From NCBI RefSeq assembly GCF_000478585.1, contig NZ_ARWI01000001.1:992001-1056000 (forward strand): 64,000 nt of DNA, written 5' to 3'. Position 1 is the first letter of the stretch, and every line of letters starts with the position of its first letter. The translations under genes were made by a program, and so were the position numbers. This DNA comes from Thiomicrorhabdus sp. Kp2 (GTDB taxonomy: Bacteria > Pseudomonadota > Gammaproteobacteria > Thiomicrospirales > Thiomicrospiraceae). Positions 26,278 to 35,519 of this stretch are shown here, piece by piece. The notes beneath the pieces are model-generated. The model did no database searches and was not told the DNA's origin. It saw only the letters and a program-made list of their open reading frames with translations.

Positions 26278-28163
26278 CAAACTTCGGCCAAATCACCTTT
26301 GTCTTCTAGCCAAATTTTACGATCACCTGCACGTTTTTTAGCTAACAGCTTATCCATAATTTCATTTACGTCCTCGGGGCCTTCCAGGTTTAGCTGAACT
26401 AAACGACGCGTTTCTGGGAGCATGGTGGTCTCTCTTAATTGTGGAGGGTTCATTTCACCCAACCCTTTGAATCGAGTAACTGAAATTTTACCAGGCATTT
26501 TTTCAGCTTCTATGCGGTCTAAAATACCTTGGCGCTCAGCCTCATCTAAGGCGTAAAAAACTTTTTTTCCCACATCTACTCGGTAAAGCGGAGGCATGGC
26601 TACATAAATATGCCCTTCTGCCACTAAGTTGGCAAAGTGTTTTACAAACAGGGCACAAATTAAGGTGGCGATATGCAATCCATCAGAATCGGCATCGGCC
26701 AAAATACAAATTTTACCGTAACGCAAACCACTTAAATCATCTGAGCCTGGATCAACCCCAATGGCGACGCTAATATCGTGAATTTCTTGCGAGGCTAAGA
26801 CTTGGCCTGCTTCCACTTCCCAAGTATTTAAGATTTTCCCACGTAACGGCATAATTGCCTGAAAATTCTTATCTCGGGCTTGTTTTGCAGAGCCCCCAGC
26901 TGAGTCACCCTCAACCAAAAACAGCTCGGTACGCGTTAAATCGGTTTCAGTACAGTCAGCCAATTTACCTGGTAGCGCAGGGCCTGAGGTTATCTTTTTA
27001 CGAGTGACTTTTTTGGCTTTTCGGCTACGATTGGTGGCGTTATTAATCACCAGTTCAGCAATTTTTTCAGCGACTTCAGTATGCTGATTTAACCAAAGAC
27101 TTAGAGCATCTTTTACCACACCCGAGATAAACGGCACACATTCTCGTGACGATAAACGCTCTTTGGTTTGCCCTGCAAACTGCGGTTCTCGCACTTTAGC
27201 CGAAAGCACAAACGCCACATTCAACCAAGCATCTTCTGGAGTGATTTTCACGCCACGAGGAATCAGATTTCTGAACTCACAAAACTCTCTAATCGCATCG
27301 GTCGCCCCCGCTCGTAAACCATTTACATGAGTTCCACCTTGTGGTGTTGGTATAAGGTTTACATAGCTTTCCATTAGGCTTTCATTAGGCTCCACTAACC
27401 AAGTAATGGCCCACTCAACGCCTTCATTATCAGTTTGGCTTGCACCAATAAAACCTTCAAGTGGCAGTCTATCTTGACCATCCAAGGCGTCATTTAAGTA
27501 ATCTTTTAAACCGTTCTCATAAAACCATTCCGTGGTTTCATTGGTCGTTTCATCGCTAAAGGTGATTTTTAACCCTGGGCTTAACACGGCTTTGGCTCGC
27601 AATAAGTGCGTTAAACGCCCCAGTGCATATTTAGGCGAATCAAAAAACGACGCATCTGGCCAAAAACGCACATAGGTTCCCGTATTCTTTTTACCAACCT
27701 TGCCAGTCACTTCTAACGGCTCGAGTAAATCCCCATTGGCAAAACTAATCGCATGTAATTTGCCGTCACGCTTAATTTGAATTTCAACTTTTTTAGACAA
27801 GGCATTCACAACTGAAATACCCACCCCGTGTAAACCACCTGAGAATTGATACGCTTTATTAGAGAACTTACCCCCCGCATGCAAGCGAGTCATAATCACT
27901 TCTACGCCAGGTACGCCCTCTTCTGGGTGAATATCAACGGGCATACCACGGCCATTGTCTTGAATGCTCATTGAGCCATCAGCATGATGCACCACAGTGA
28001 TTTCATCAGCAAAACCTGCTAAAGCTTCATCGACACTGTTATCAATTACTTCTTGGGCAAGGTGATTGGGGCGGGTGGTGTCGGTATACATCCCTGGGCG
28101 TTTTCGGACTGGATCTAAACCGGTTAAGACTTCTATTTCAGATGCGTTGTAGTTTTCACTCAC
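26277..28163 (-). CDS. parE: DNA topoisomerase IV subunit B
   Basis: The ATPase subunit of topoisomerase IV; at 628 residues it is ParE rather than the ~800-residue GyrB. GHKL ATPase motifs: EVIDNSVDEALAG (~38-50), DNGRGMPVDIH (~68-78) and GLHGVGISVVNALS (~110-123). The TOPRIM domain has EGDSAGGSAKQARD (~418) and ADSDGLHIATL, followed by PPLYRVDVG. The coding sequence is intact to its TGA, so the transposon end directly beyond it has not damaged the protein but has replaced its downstream terminator. The end of this gene is the probable recognition site (attachment site) of the transposon. Confidence 0.97.
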   Translation of the reverse strand: MSENYNASEIEVLTGLDPVRKRPGMYTDTTRPNHLAQEVIDNSVDEALAGFADEITVVHHADGSMSIQDNGRGMPVDIHPEEGVPGVEVIMTRLHAGGKFSNKAYQFSGGLHGVGISVVNALSKKVEIQIKRDGKLHAISFANGDLLEPLEVTGKVGKKNTGTYVRFWPDASFFDSPKYALGRLTHLLRAKAVLSPGLKITFSDETTNETTEWFYENGLKDYLNDALDGQDRLPLEGFIGASQTDNEGVEWAITWLVEPNESLMESYVNLIPTPQGGTHVNGLRAGATDAIREFCEFRNLIPRGVKITPEDAWLNVAFVLSAKVREPQFAGQTKERLSSRECVPFISGVVKDALSLWLNQHTEVAEKIAELVINNATNRSRKAKKVTRKKITSGPALPGKLADCTETDLTRTELFLVEGDSAGGSAKQARDKNFQAIMPLRGKILNTWEVEAGQVLASQEIHDISVAIGVDPGSDDLSGLRYGKICILADADSDGLHIATLICALFVKHFANLVAEGHIYVAMPPLYRVDVGKKVFYALDEAERQGILDRIEAEKMPGKISVTRFKGLGEMNPPQLRETTMLPETRRLVQLNLEGPEDVNEIMDKLLAKKRAGDRKIWLEDKGDLAEV

Positions 28164-28266
28164 AGAGAAAATTCCTGGTGATAAAATGGTGAGAAAGAGA
28201 GCGTTACACGAGATAGATACTCTGGCAAAGCTCTCAATAATTAATTCAAAATGATATCACATTATT

Positions 28267-28932
28267 ATGCCAAATCGAGACTACCATCAAGAACGTCGTG
28301 ATTACGACTTTAAACAACTATCAAGAGAAGCGCTTTCACTTGACCCTTTCATTCAATTTTCACACTGGATGGATGAAGCGGTAGAGGAGAAAATTATTGA
28401 CCCAACCGCCATGTCTATCGCCACGGTAGACAGCAAAGGCCAACCGCATAGCCGTGTTGTTCTGCTCAAAGAAATTGATGAGAATGGCTTTGTTTTTTAC
28501 AGCCATTACGATAGCGCCAAAGGCCAGCAAATTGAAAATAACCCCCATGCAAGTCTACTGTTTTTTTGGCCACAAATGGATCGTCAAATTCGTATTGAAG
28601 GTCTATTAGAAAAAGTCTCAAGAGAGCAGTCTGAAGCGTATTTTCACTCTCGTCCTAGAGACAGTCAATTAGCCGCAGCGAGCTCCAGCCAAAGCATGAT
28701 TGTACCAGGGCGTAAAACCCTTGAGATGAATTACGAGATTCAAAAAGCCGAACATGAACATCTTGAAGTGCCTTGCCCTGAGCACTGGGGTGGTTATCGT
28801 TTAGTTCCTAATCGATTTGAATTTTGGCAAGGACGCCCAAATAGACTGCATGACCGTTTTATTTTTATCCTAGAAGAAAAACATTCGGATTCAAATCACC
28901 AGGCCTGGTTAATTGAACGTTTAGCACCATAA
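28267..28932 (+). CDS. pdxH: Pyridoxamine 5'-phosphate oxidase
   Basis: An FMN enzyme that oxidises pyridoxamine and pyridoxine 5'-phosphates to pyridoxal 5'-phosphate. The 221 residues match the usual length. Signatures: PTAMSIATVDSKGQPHSRVVLLKEID (FMN binding, ~45-70), FFWPQMDRQIRIEG, YFHSRPRDSQLAAASSSQS and the C-terminal VPNRFEFWQGRPNRLHDRF. Divergent from parE. A palindrome copy at 28898-28909 encodes HQAWL near the end. ung follows 25 bp later on the same strand. Confidence 0.97.
   Translation: MPNRDYHQERRDYDFKQLSREALSLDPFIQFSHWMDEAVEEKIIDPTAMSIATVDSKGQPHSRVVLLKEIDENGFVFYSHYDSAKGQQIENNPHASLLFFWPQMDRQIRIEGLLEKVSREQSEAYFHSRPRDSQLAAASSSQSMIVPGRKTLEMNYEIQKAEHEHLEVPCPEHWGGYRLVPNRFEFWQGRPNRLHDRFIFILEEKHSDSNHQAWLIERLAP
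28898..28909. repeat. Palindrome copy in pdxH
   Basis: ACCAGGCCTGGT read as Q-A-W codons, a different frame from the selO copy. Confidence 0.92.
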
Positions 28933-28957
28933 AAAAGATAAAGCTGGATAAACTAAA

Positions 28958-29650
28958 GTGATAAATAGCGATAGTAAAATACAACTTGATTCAAGCTGGT
29001 TGCCCTATTTGGAAAATGAGTTTAACTTACCATATATGCAATCGCTTAAAGCATTTTTACAAAATGAAAAAGCCGTAGGCAAAACGATATTACCTAAAGG
29101 CGACCAATGGTTCAATGCGCTCAATAGCACACCATTAGAGTCCGTCAAGGTGGTGATTATTGGGCAAGACCCTTATCCGACGATTGGCCACGCGCATGGG
29201 TTGTGCTTTTCTGTTCAACCCGAGGTCAAACCTCTACCCAAATCGCTCTTAAATATTAATAAAGAGCTTGCAGACGATGTAGGGGTTAACAATCAACACA
29301 CTGGCTATTTGCAACCTTGGGCTGAACAAGGCGTATTACTGCTTAACGCAGTATTAACGGTTGAGGCTGGCAAAACCAATGCGCATCAAAACAGAGGCTG
29401 GGAACGTTTTACCGATAAAGTCATTCAAACACTCAATGAGCACACAGAACACACAGTCTTTATTCTTTGGGGGGCTTATGCACAGAAAAAAGGCAAAATG
29501 ATTGATAGAAACAAACATCTTGTTATAGAAAGCCCCCACCCCTCACCGCTTTCAGCTTATCGCGGTTTTTTTGGTAGTAAACCTTTTTCTAAAACCAATC
29601 ACTATTTGGTTGAACACAAAAAAACGGCTATACACTGGCAACTACCTTAA
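28958..29650 (+). CDS. ung: Uracil-DNA glycosylase
   Basis: Removes uracil from DNA as the first step of base excision repair. 230 residues of the family 1 type: the water-activating motif GQDPYPTIGHAHGLCFSV (~67-84) and the DNA-intercalating motif ESPHPSPLSAYRGFFG (~190-205) are intact. It begins with GTG at 28958, close behind pdxH. It converges with the MotB-like gene at 29703; only a short GCCCTAGAGGGC inverted repeat lies between, without a T-run. Confidence 0.96.
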   Translation: MINSDSKIQLDSSWLPYLENEFNLPYMQSLKAFLQNEKAVGKTILPKGDQWFNALNSTPLESVKVVIIGQDPYPTIGHAHGLCFSVQPEVKPLPKSLLNINKELADDVGVNNQHTGYLQPWAEQGVLLLNAVLTVEAGKTNAHQNRGWERFTDKVIQTLNEHTEHTVFILWGAYAQKKGKMIDRNKHLVIESPHPSPLSAYRGFFGSKPFSKTNHYLVEHKKTAIHWQLP

Positions 29651-29702
29651 ATAAATGCCCTAGAGGGCCTTGCTTATTGAGAGAAACAGAACTCTTTACA
29701 AC

Positions 29703-30386
29703 CTACCAGGCCTGGTTATTTTGAAAATTAGCTCTAATTAAGATATTTACCCGTCTATTTAATCTTTTATCTTGCTCGGTATCATTGGCAACAATTGGAT
29801 GCCACTCTCCATAGCCCGATACCGAAAACAGGCTGGCTGGCAACCCGCTTTGTTCATACAGAGCTTCCATAACCGCTTGTGCTCGTAAGGTACTTAAAAA
29901 GAAGTTATTCCGCAATCTGGAACGTGGATCAATGTGATCGTTATCGGTATGGCCTTCTATTACAATTTCAGAATGCCAAATCAACCCCTCTTCGTTAGCT
30001 TTTTGAATAACCAGACGGTTATCCTCTGATTGCTCAATATTAAGCAATGGCGTTTTAGCCAACAATTTACTGATGACCCTGAGCTCTGTTTGTAATTGAG
30101 GGGTTGGCGAAAATTGGCCACTTTGAAAGGCGTTATCACTCTGAATGGTTAATAACACACCTCTGGCGGTTCGTTTTACCGTTATGACTTCTAGCTTCTG
30201 CTTTTTCGCTTCATTTTCTAGCACCTGATAACTTTCAGTAATTTGCAAATCAACCCACTTTTCTATTTTGCTAATCTCGCCCTTATTCATGGCAATCGTC
30301 ATAATAAAAAAGGTAATTAACAACGTTACCACATCACCAAAAGCCAGTAACCAGGCCGATTTAGCACGCTCCAGCACCATATTCAT
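29703..30386 (-). CDS. MotB/OmpA-like protein with stator-type Asp
   Basis: A 227-residue inner-membrane protein with one N-terminal TM helix, WLLAFGDVVTLLITFFIM (~12-30), and a C-terminal OmpA-like peptidoglycan-binding domain (EGHTDNDHIDPRSRLRNNFFLSTLRAQAVM..., SGYGEWHP...NRRVNI). The Asp in FGDVV occupies the proton-carrying position of MotB (the TYADLMTLL Asp). The stop codon TAG lies inside a palindrome copy (29705-29716) encoding QAW-stop. The start overlaps the upstream MotB-like gene by four bases (ATGA), so they are translationally coupled. Confidence 0.85.
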   Translation of the reverse strand: MNMVLERAKSAWLLAFGDVVTLLITFFIMTIAMNKGEISKIEKWVDLQITESYQVLENEAKKQKLEVITVKRTARGVLLTIQSDNAFQSGQFSPTPQLQTELRVISKLLAKTPLLNIEQSEDNRLVIQKANEEGLIWHSEIVIEGHTDNDHIDPRSRLRNNFFLSTLRAQAVMEALYEQSGLPASLFSVSGYGEWHPIVANDTEQDKRLNRRVNILIRANFQNNQAW

Positions 30387-31189
30387 TGTGCATCACCTAT
30401 CTCACGACTGGTACTCTCACCATTCAATTCTGCCGCATCTTTAATTAATGGGAGCAAGTAGATTTCAATACGTCGGTTTTGTGGTTCAGTAGGATCTTGG
30501 GTAATTGGGTGAAAACTCCCATAACCAGAAATTGCAAAACTTGATTTAGGTAAACCCGTATGAATTCGTAACCACTCCATCATGGCGTAGGCGCGATAGG
30601 TGCTGAGTTCAACATTGTTCCTAAATCGAGCCGTAGGGGCAAGCGAAAAGGAATCGGTATGACCCTCAATGCGAATTAAAAAATGAACTTTGGCACCATT
30701 TGTCTCTATACCCCTGATTAACTTGGCATGACGCTCAGTAAAATGGCCTAAGTCTAACGACAATAAAAGGTCAGAAATACTCTGTAAATATGGTAAGTAA
30801 CGGGGGTTAATTTTGGCTCGAGCTGATTCAAATAAAGAGCTATTAGCAATCAAATCCGATGGTAGGCTTAAACGTACACCTTTGGTTAAGCTGTGCTCAA
30901 TATTTAACCAACTCACGCCTTGTTTATTTAATTGAAAGACCACTTCTTGATTGAGTTTTTTAACGAGTTTTTGATAGTTACGTTTGGGGGTTGAGCCTTC
31001 AAGCTCAACCAAACTAATGATTAAAATAAAGAAGGCTAACAAAGAGGTAAAAAGTGAAATATAGGTCAGCAACCATAAACGGTTACGTTTTATTTGTTGG
31101 GTTTCAGGGTTGTCGAAACCTACCAGGCCTGGTAACTTTGTTTTGGATGACTTTGATTTATTGAAGAGCGAGATTAAAAGTAAAGACAT
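30383..31189 (-). CDS. MotB/OmpA-like paralogue lacking the proton Asp
   Basis: 268 residues: a cytoplasmic N-terminal extension of about 35 residues, one TM helix (WLLTYISLFTSLLAFFILIISL, ~38-59) and an OmpA-like domain (EGHTDSFSLAPTARFRNNVELSTYRAYAMMEWL, SGYGSFHP...NRRIEIYLL). The TM segment aligns with MotB but has Ser where MotB has the essential Asp (TYISLFTSLL against TYADLMTLL). It lies between the MotA-like gene and the Asp-bearing paralogue, suggesting a mixed stator complex. Palindrome 31121-31134 encodes LPGLV in the N-terminal extension. Confidence 0.82.
   Translation of the reverse strand: MSLLLISLFNKSKSSKTKLPGLVGFDNPETQQIKRNRLWLLTYISLFTSLLAFFILIISLVELEGSTPKRNYQKLVKKLNQEVVFQLNKQGVSWLNIEHSLTKGVRLSLPSDLIANSSLFESARAKINPRYLPYLQSISDLLLSLDLGHFTERHAKLIRGIETNGAKVHFLIRIEGHTDSFSLAPTARFRNNVELSTYRAYAMMEWLRIHTGLPKSSFAISGYGSFHPITQDPTEPQNRRIEIYLLPLIKDAAELNGESTSREIGDAQ
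31121..31134. repeat. Palindrome copy in MotB-like paralogue
   Basis: TACCAGGCCTGGTA, 14-bp perfect palindrome, read as L-P-G-L-V. Confidence 0.93.
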
Positions 31190-31200
31190 ATAAACTCGCT

Positions 31201-32022
31201 TTACTTTAATGATTCGAGTTTTTGTTTGGTTTTTTCATTTACAAATGCCAACAACTGCTCTTTGACTAATAAGGTCGACTCCGATCTTTTAAGAGCTAAA
31301 ACACCTTGAATAATCATCTCATTACGTAAAACCTCAGCCTCAGTTAACACCTTTAACTTACCTGCAATCGGTAAAAACACCAGGTTAGAAAACAGCACAC
31401 CATAGAAAGTCGTGACTAGAGCCAAACCCATTCCACTCAACAAACTGCCCAGCATATCTTGGGCTTCAGCGCCATACGGATTACCCGTATCGGTTACTTG
31501 GGTTGTCATCATAATAATCAACCCCATCACCGTTCCCATCATTCCAAACGCAGGCGCATATGAGGCCATATTGCCATACACTTCTTGGCAAGAAAGGTGT
31601 CTCAATCGCATATTAACAAGGCGGTTTTCGAGGCTCTGATTTAACACCGCTACATCGTGATAAACCAGCATTTCTGTAAGCGCAAAACGAAAAAAACGAT
31701 CATCAATTGAATCGATTTGATTTTCAACCGCCAATAAACCTTTTTGCTTTGAGATATGGCTTAGACGCACCATCTCTTCAATGACATCGCTATAACCAGA
31801 TAGCTCTGAAGTGAGGACTTTTCCAAGCCCTTTAAAGACACAGCCAACTTGGCTGAATGGATAATTAATCAAAACGGCGGCAAAAGTACCACCCAATACC
31901 AAGACCAACCCCTGCCAGTTTAAAAAAGCGTAGATAAATTGACCTTGCTGGTAATCAATCATGCTCAATATCAAAATAATTGAGCCAATGAACAAGCCTA
32001 GTATTGTCGCGAATTTACTCAT
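31201..32022 (-). CDS. MotA-like proton channel subunit
   Basis: A 273-residue MotA/TolQ/ExbB-family protein with four expected TM helices: two near the N-terminus (ATILGLFIGSIILILSMI; GLVLVLGGTFAAVLI) and two near ~150-210 (YAPAFGMMGTVMGLIIMM; GSLLSGMGLALVTTFYGVLFSNLVFLP). The conserved proline glycine pattern APAFGMMGTVMGL is typical of MotA. With the two MotB-like proteins downstream it should form a proton- or sodium-driven stator. No other flagellar gene is in the window, so it may serve flagella elsewhere in the genome or another surface machine. ZorA was considered, but this protein lacks the long ZorA tail. Confidence 0.87.
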   Translation of the reverse strand: MSKFATILGLFIGSIILILSMIDYQQGQFIYAFLNWQGLVLVLGGTFAAVLINYPFSQVGCVFKGLGKVLTSELSGYSDVIEEMVRLSHISKQKGLLAVENQIDSIDDRFFRFALTEMLVYHDVAVLNQSLENRLVNMRLRHLSCQEVYGNMASYAPAFGMMGTVMGLIIMMTTQVTDTGNPYGAEAQDMLGSLLSGMGLALVTTFYGVLFSNLVFLPIAGKLKVLTEAEVLRNEMIIQGVLALKRSESTLLVKEQLLAFVNEKTKQKLESLK

Positions 32023-32025
32023 TGA

Positions 32026-32781
32026 TTAATTGTGGCGAATCTCCTCTTTCTCATCAGCAAGCTCTTGTGCTGAAGAGGATAAGTGTTGACTCAACCAACT
32101 CTCTACCTGTTGATTAATTTCAGAAGCGGACATTTCTGCCGTATTTAACGGTTCACTGATATACACATCAATGCACCCTGGTCTTTTTATAAAACTATTT
32201 TTTGGCCAAAATTCACCCGCATTATGCGCCACTAAATAGACAGGCACTTTGGCTTTAGAGGCTAACATGGCTCCGCCAATGTTAATTTTGCCTAATTCAC
32301 CTGCTGGCATTCGCGTTCCTTCTGGGAACACCACGACCCAATCACCCTGTGCTAAACGCTCTTTACCTTCGGTCACCAATTGGTTTAACGCCTTTCTACC
32401 AGCACCTCGATCAATCGCGATTGGGTTTAGCAACGCCATACCCCATCCAAAAAACGGTACTTTCAGCAATTCTCTTTTTAAAACATAAGCGTGACGAGGG
32501 AAAATCGCCTGAAAGGCAAAGGTTTCCCATGCCGATTCATGTCTAGCAAGGATTAAGCCAGCAGTCTCTCTATTGATATTTTCAGCACCATGAACGCGAT
32601 ATTTAACACCACAAGTCCAGCCTACCCAAGTTACACAAAAACGCGCCCAATAGTGCATAAAGGCATAGCGTGTTGCAAATGAGAACGGACGCGTAAACTG
32701 CCCTAGAACGGAAAACAAAATCAGCGTTGTAATCTGCCCTATTGAAAATAATACCGAACGTAAAAACCAGATGATTTTCAT
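32026..32781 (-). CDS. plsC: Lysophospholipid acyltransferase (PlsC family)
   Basis: A 251-residue 1-acyl-glycerol-3-phosphate acyltransferase-like protein, acting at the inner membrane in phosphatidic acid synthesis or phospholipid remodelling. Acyltransferase block I is RHESAWETF (Hx4E, a known variant of Hx4D), block III is VVFPEGTRMPAGE, and VPVYLVAHNAGEFW is the block IV region. An N-terminal hydrophobic helix (IGQITTLILFSVLGQF) anchors it. Its start overlaps the gmhB stop by four bases. This gmhB-plsC pair next to glyQS is a common gammaproteobacterial arrangement. Confidence 0.9.
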   Translation of the reverse strand: MKIIWFLRSVLFSIGQITTLILFSVLGQFTRPFSFATRYAFMHYWARFCVTWVGWTCGVKYRVHGAENINRETAGLILARHESAWETFAFQAIFPRHAYVLKRELLKVPFFGWGMALLNPIAIDRGAGRKALNQLVTEGKERLAQGDWVVVFPEGTRMPAGELGKINIGGAMLASKAKVPVYLVAHNAGEFWPKNSFIKRPGCIDVYISEPLNTAEMSASEINQQVESWLSQHLSSSAQELADEKEEIRHN

Positions 32782-33311
32782 GCTAATAAAGCCTCCACAA
32801 CTTCATTTAAATCTTGATAAACAACCACACCATTTAACACCTCATCCTGGCTCGCCAAAGTGCGCTCGCCTTTACCCGTCTTCACTAAAATAGCTTGCAT
32901 CCCCATCGCTTTAGCAACCTTAACGTCAGCAAGCGTATCACCAACCATAGGCGCATTCTTTAGTGAACAATTAAAGCGTTTTTCAATGGCCTTAAACATG
33001 CCTGTACCTGGTTTTCTTGCAGGTGATTTATCCTCGGAGAGATAAGGTGCATAACTAATCCAATCAATTTTTTCACCCTCAAGCATATCAACCAACTTTA
33101 GATGCATTTCACTTAATGTTTGGCGTGAATAATAACCGCGTTTAATACCCGACTGATTGGTGGCCACCGCCACCATCCAGCCTGCTTTTTTTAAGCGTTT
33201 TATGGCCTCAATACTACCTGGTACAGGTAACCACTCTTCTGCAGATTTTATAAAATCATCCGAATCTTCGTTAATGACGCCATCTCGGTCCAAAACAATA
33301 ATTTTAGTCAT
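32778..33311 (-). CDS. gmhB: D-glycero-beta-D-manno-heptose 1,7-bisphosphate 7-phosphatase
   Basis: A HAD-superfamily phosphatase that removes the C7 phosphate in ADP-heptose synthesis for the LPS inner core. Catalytic DRDGVIN sits at the N-terminus, the zinc/loop region around YLSEDKSPARKPGTGM, and VGDTLADVKVAKAMGM is the HAD acidic motif. I choose ATG 33311 (MTKIIVL, 177 residues) because AAGG lies seven bases upstream and the family begins here; a start at 33341 would add ten unlikely residues. Confidence 0.92.
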   Translation of the reverse strand: MTKIIVLDRDGVINEDSDDFIKSAEEWLPVPGSIEAIKRLKKAGWMVAVATNQSGIKRGYYSRQTLSEMHLKLVDMLEGEKIDWISYAPYLSEDKSPARKPGTGMFKAIEKRFNCSLKNAPMVGDTLADVKVAKAMGMQAILVKTGKGERTLASQDEVLNGVVVYQDLNEVVEALLA

Positions 33312-33366
33312 TTCTAACCTTATTCTTTTTCTAAAATTCACTCAATCTTTACTGTGTTGCCAATAT

Positions 33367-33394
33367 AAAAACTCCCGCAAAAGCGGGAGTTTTT
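33367..33394. terminator. Terminator after glyQS
   Basis: AAAAACTCCCGC-AAAA-GCGGGAGTTTTT, a strong symmetric hairpin between the glyS stop and the gmhB start on the minus strand. It should work in both directions. Confidence 0.9.
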
Positions 33395-33446
33395 ATTCAG
33401 CTATGTAAATCAATCACTCGCTAGCTTTAAACAGATGTTCAAACCC

Positions 33447-35519
33447 TTAAAGGCGTGAAATATCTGCAACCAGCAAGAAAAGTTGATAAATCTGATTTAA
33501 AAGAGCTAAACGGTTTTGTTTAACCGCTTCATCATCAGCCATAACCATTACATCATCAAAGAAGGTATCTACCGCACCACGAATGCTCGACAATTCTGAA
33601 ATAGCGGTAACATAGTCACGCCCAGCAATATAATCACTGACCGTTTCACGTAAATCATCCAATGCATTCCATAGATTTGTTTCCGCTTGCTCAGTAAACA
33701 ATACAGTATTCACCGTCTCAGAAATTGGCGTTTCTACCTTCTTGAGGATATTGCTAATACGTTTATTGGCGGCACTTAAACTCTCTGCTCCATCCATTTC
33801 ACTAAATTGCTTAACCGCGGCAATTCGTTTAGCAAAATCAATTGGGTGAGCTGGACGACAAACACGCACCGCTTCAAACTGCTCGGCAGAAATACCTTGA
33901 TCGGCATAATAGGCGCGTAAACGACTGACAATAAAGTCGTAAATATCGTCAATTAACTTTTCATTTACTTGAACTTTTTCATGCAGTTCTAAGCTGAATT
34001 GAATCAATAACCGTAAATCTAAGTCTAGATTCTTTTCAATCATAATGCGCAACAACCCTAAGGCGGCACGGCGTAAAGCAAATGGGTCTTTGTCACCTGT
34101 AGGGATTTGCCCTACACCGTAAATACCCGTAATGGTATCTAGCTTATCAGCAATGGCTAAGGCTTGTGCCACACCTGATTCTGGTAAATTATCACCCGCA
34201 AAACGTGGCTGATACTGCGCATCAATCGCTTCAGCGACTTGGGTATTTTCATTTTGTGCGGTGGCATAGTAACGCCCCATTACACCTTGAAGGTCTGGGA
34301 ATTCACCCACCATTTCAGACATTAAGTCGCATTTTGATAAACGAGCGGCTCTTTCACACAAAGCCCCATCAACCCCTAACGGTTTACCAATTTTGACCGC
34401 TAGAGTTTCCAGTCTTTCAACCTTGTCAAATAAAGTACCTAACTGCTGTTGAAAGACTACGGTTTTTAAACGCGGTAAAAAATCATCTAATGGATTTTTA
34501 CGGTCTTGATCCCAGAAGAATTTAGCATCCGCCAAACGTGGGCGAATAACACGCTCATTACCGTATTTCACCGAAGCAGGATTGGAGCTTTCAATATTAC
34601 TAATGGTAATGAAGTTAGCCATTAACTTGCCATCACTGTCTAACATATGGAAATATTTTTGATGCCCTGCCATCGCAGAAACTAACGCTTCAGAAGGCAC
34701 CGATAAGAAAGTCACATCAAACTCTCCTACTACGGCCGTTGGCCATTCGTTCAGTGCGGTAACTTCTTCTAATAAATCGGCATCAATCACTGCATTACCA
34801 CCCGCTTGCTGAGCGGCTTCAGTTACTTGTTTTTTAATGCGTGCTGAACGTTTAGCAAAGTCGGCTAATACATAACCTTCTGTTTCAAGCTTAGTCACGT
34901 ACTCTTCTGGTTTTGAAATAGTGAGCAGGCGTGGTGCATGAAAACGGTGACCTTTTGTTGTATTGGAGGTTTGATGCCCAAGAATTGTGGCTGGAACAAC
35001 TTCACTACCCAACATCATTAACGCCCAGTGAACGGGTCTTACGAATTCAACATCAGAACTCCCCCAACGCATACGTTTTGGAATCGGCAATTTGGCTAAA
35101 GATTGATTAACAATATCACCTAAAAGTTCTGTGGCTGGCAACCCTTTTTGTTCAAGGTTGTAGGCCATCCAGGTACCTTTATCGGTCTCAATTTCAATTA
35201 AATCGGCCACGGTTGCGCCACAACCACGGGCAAAACCTTGTAAGGCTTTAGTTGGATTGCCATCGGCATCAAAACCAGCTTTTTTAGCTGGCCCTTTGCG
35301 CTCAACAATTTTATCGGCTTGCTTTAACTGCATAGCATCAATCATTACCGCTAAACGACGTGGGGCGGCGTAAATTGTAACGTCACCGTAGCTTAGTTCG
35401 GCTTCTTGCAGGCCTGCTTCAATGCCTGCGGCAAATGCGTTAGCCAGTTTATTAAGGGCTTTTGGTGGCAGTTCTTCGGTACCAATTTCGACTAAAAATG
35501 TTTCAGTATTAACGCTCAT
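33447..35519 (-). CDS. glyS: Glycyl-tRNA synthetase beta subunit
   Basis: The 690-residue beta subunit of the bacterial alpha2beta2 glycyl-tRNA synthetase; it supplies tRNA recognition. Opening TFLVEIGTEELPPKAL, then KRMRWG, HRFHAPR, AMAGHQKYFHML and a C-terminal anticodon-binding-type region starting near residue 560. Length is normal. Its ATG overlaps the glyQ stop by one base (TAATG), giving coupled subunit synthesis. Confidence 0.97.
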   Translation of the reverse strand: MSVNTETFLVEIGTEELPPKALNKLANAFAAGIEAGLQEAELSYGDVTIYAAPRRLAVMIDAMQLKQADKIVERKGPAKKAGFDADGNPTKALQGFARGCGATVADLIEIETDKGTWMAYNLEQKGLPATELLGDIVNQSLAKLPIPKRMRWGSSDVEFVRPVHWALMMLGSEVVPATILGHQTSNTTKGHRFHAPRLLTISKPEEYVTKLETEGYVLADFAKRSARIKKQVTEAAQQAGGNAVIDADLLEEVTALNEWPTAVVGEFDVTFLSVPSEALVSAMAGHQKYFHMLDSDGKLMANFITISNIESSNPASVKYGNERVIRPRLADAKFFWDQDRKNPLDDFLPRLKTVVFQQQLGTLFDKVERLETLAVKIGKPLGVDGALCERAARLSKCDLMSEMVGEFPDLQGVMGRYYATAQNENTQVAEAIDAQYQPRFAGDNLPESGVAQALAIADKLDTITGIYGVGQIPTGDKDPFALRRAALGLLRIMIEKNLDLDLRLLIQFSLELHEKVQVNEKLIDDIYDFIVSRLRAYYADQGISAEQFEAVRVCRPAHPIDFAKRIAAVKQFSEMDGAESLSAANKRISNILKKVETPISETVNTVLFTEQAETNLWNALDDLRETVSDYIAGRDYVTAISELSSIRGAVDTFFDDVMVMADDEAVKQNRLALLNQIYQLFLLVADISRL

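Noticed and set aside
31201-32022. Possible ZorA of a Zorya defence system
   Set aside because: The MotA-like protein lacks the long C-terminal tail of ZorA, and no ZorC, ZorD or ZorE gene is adjacent; the neighbours are housekeeping genes.
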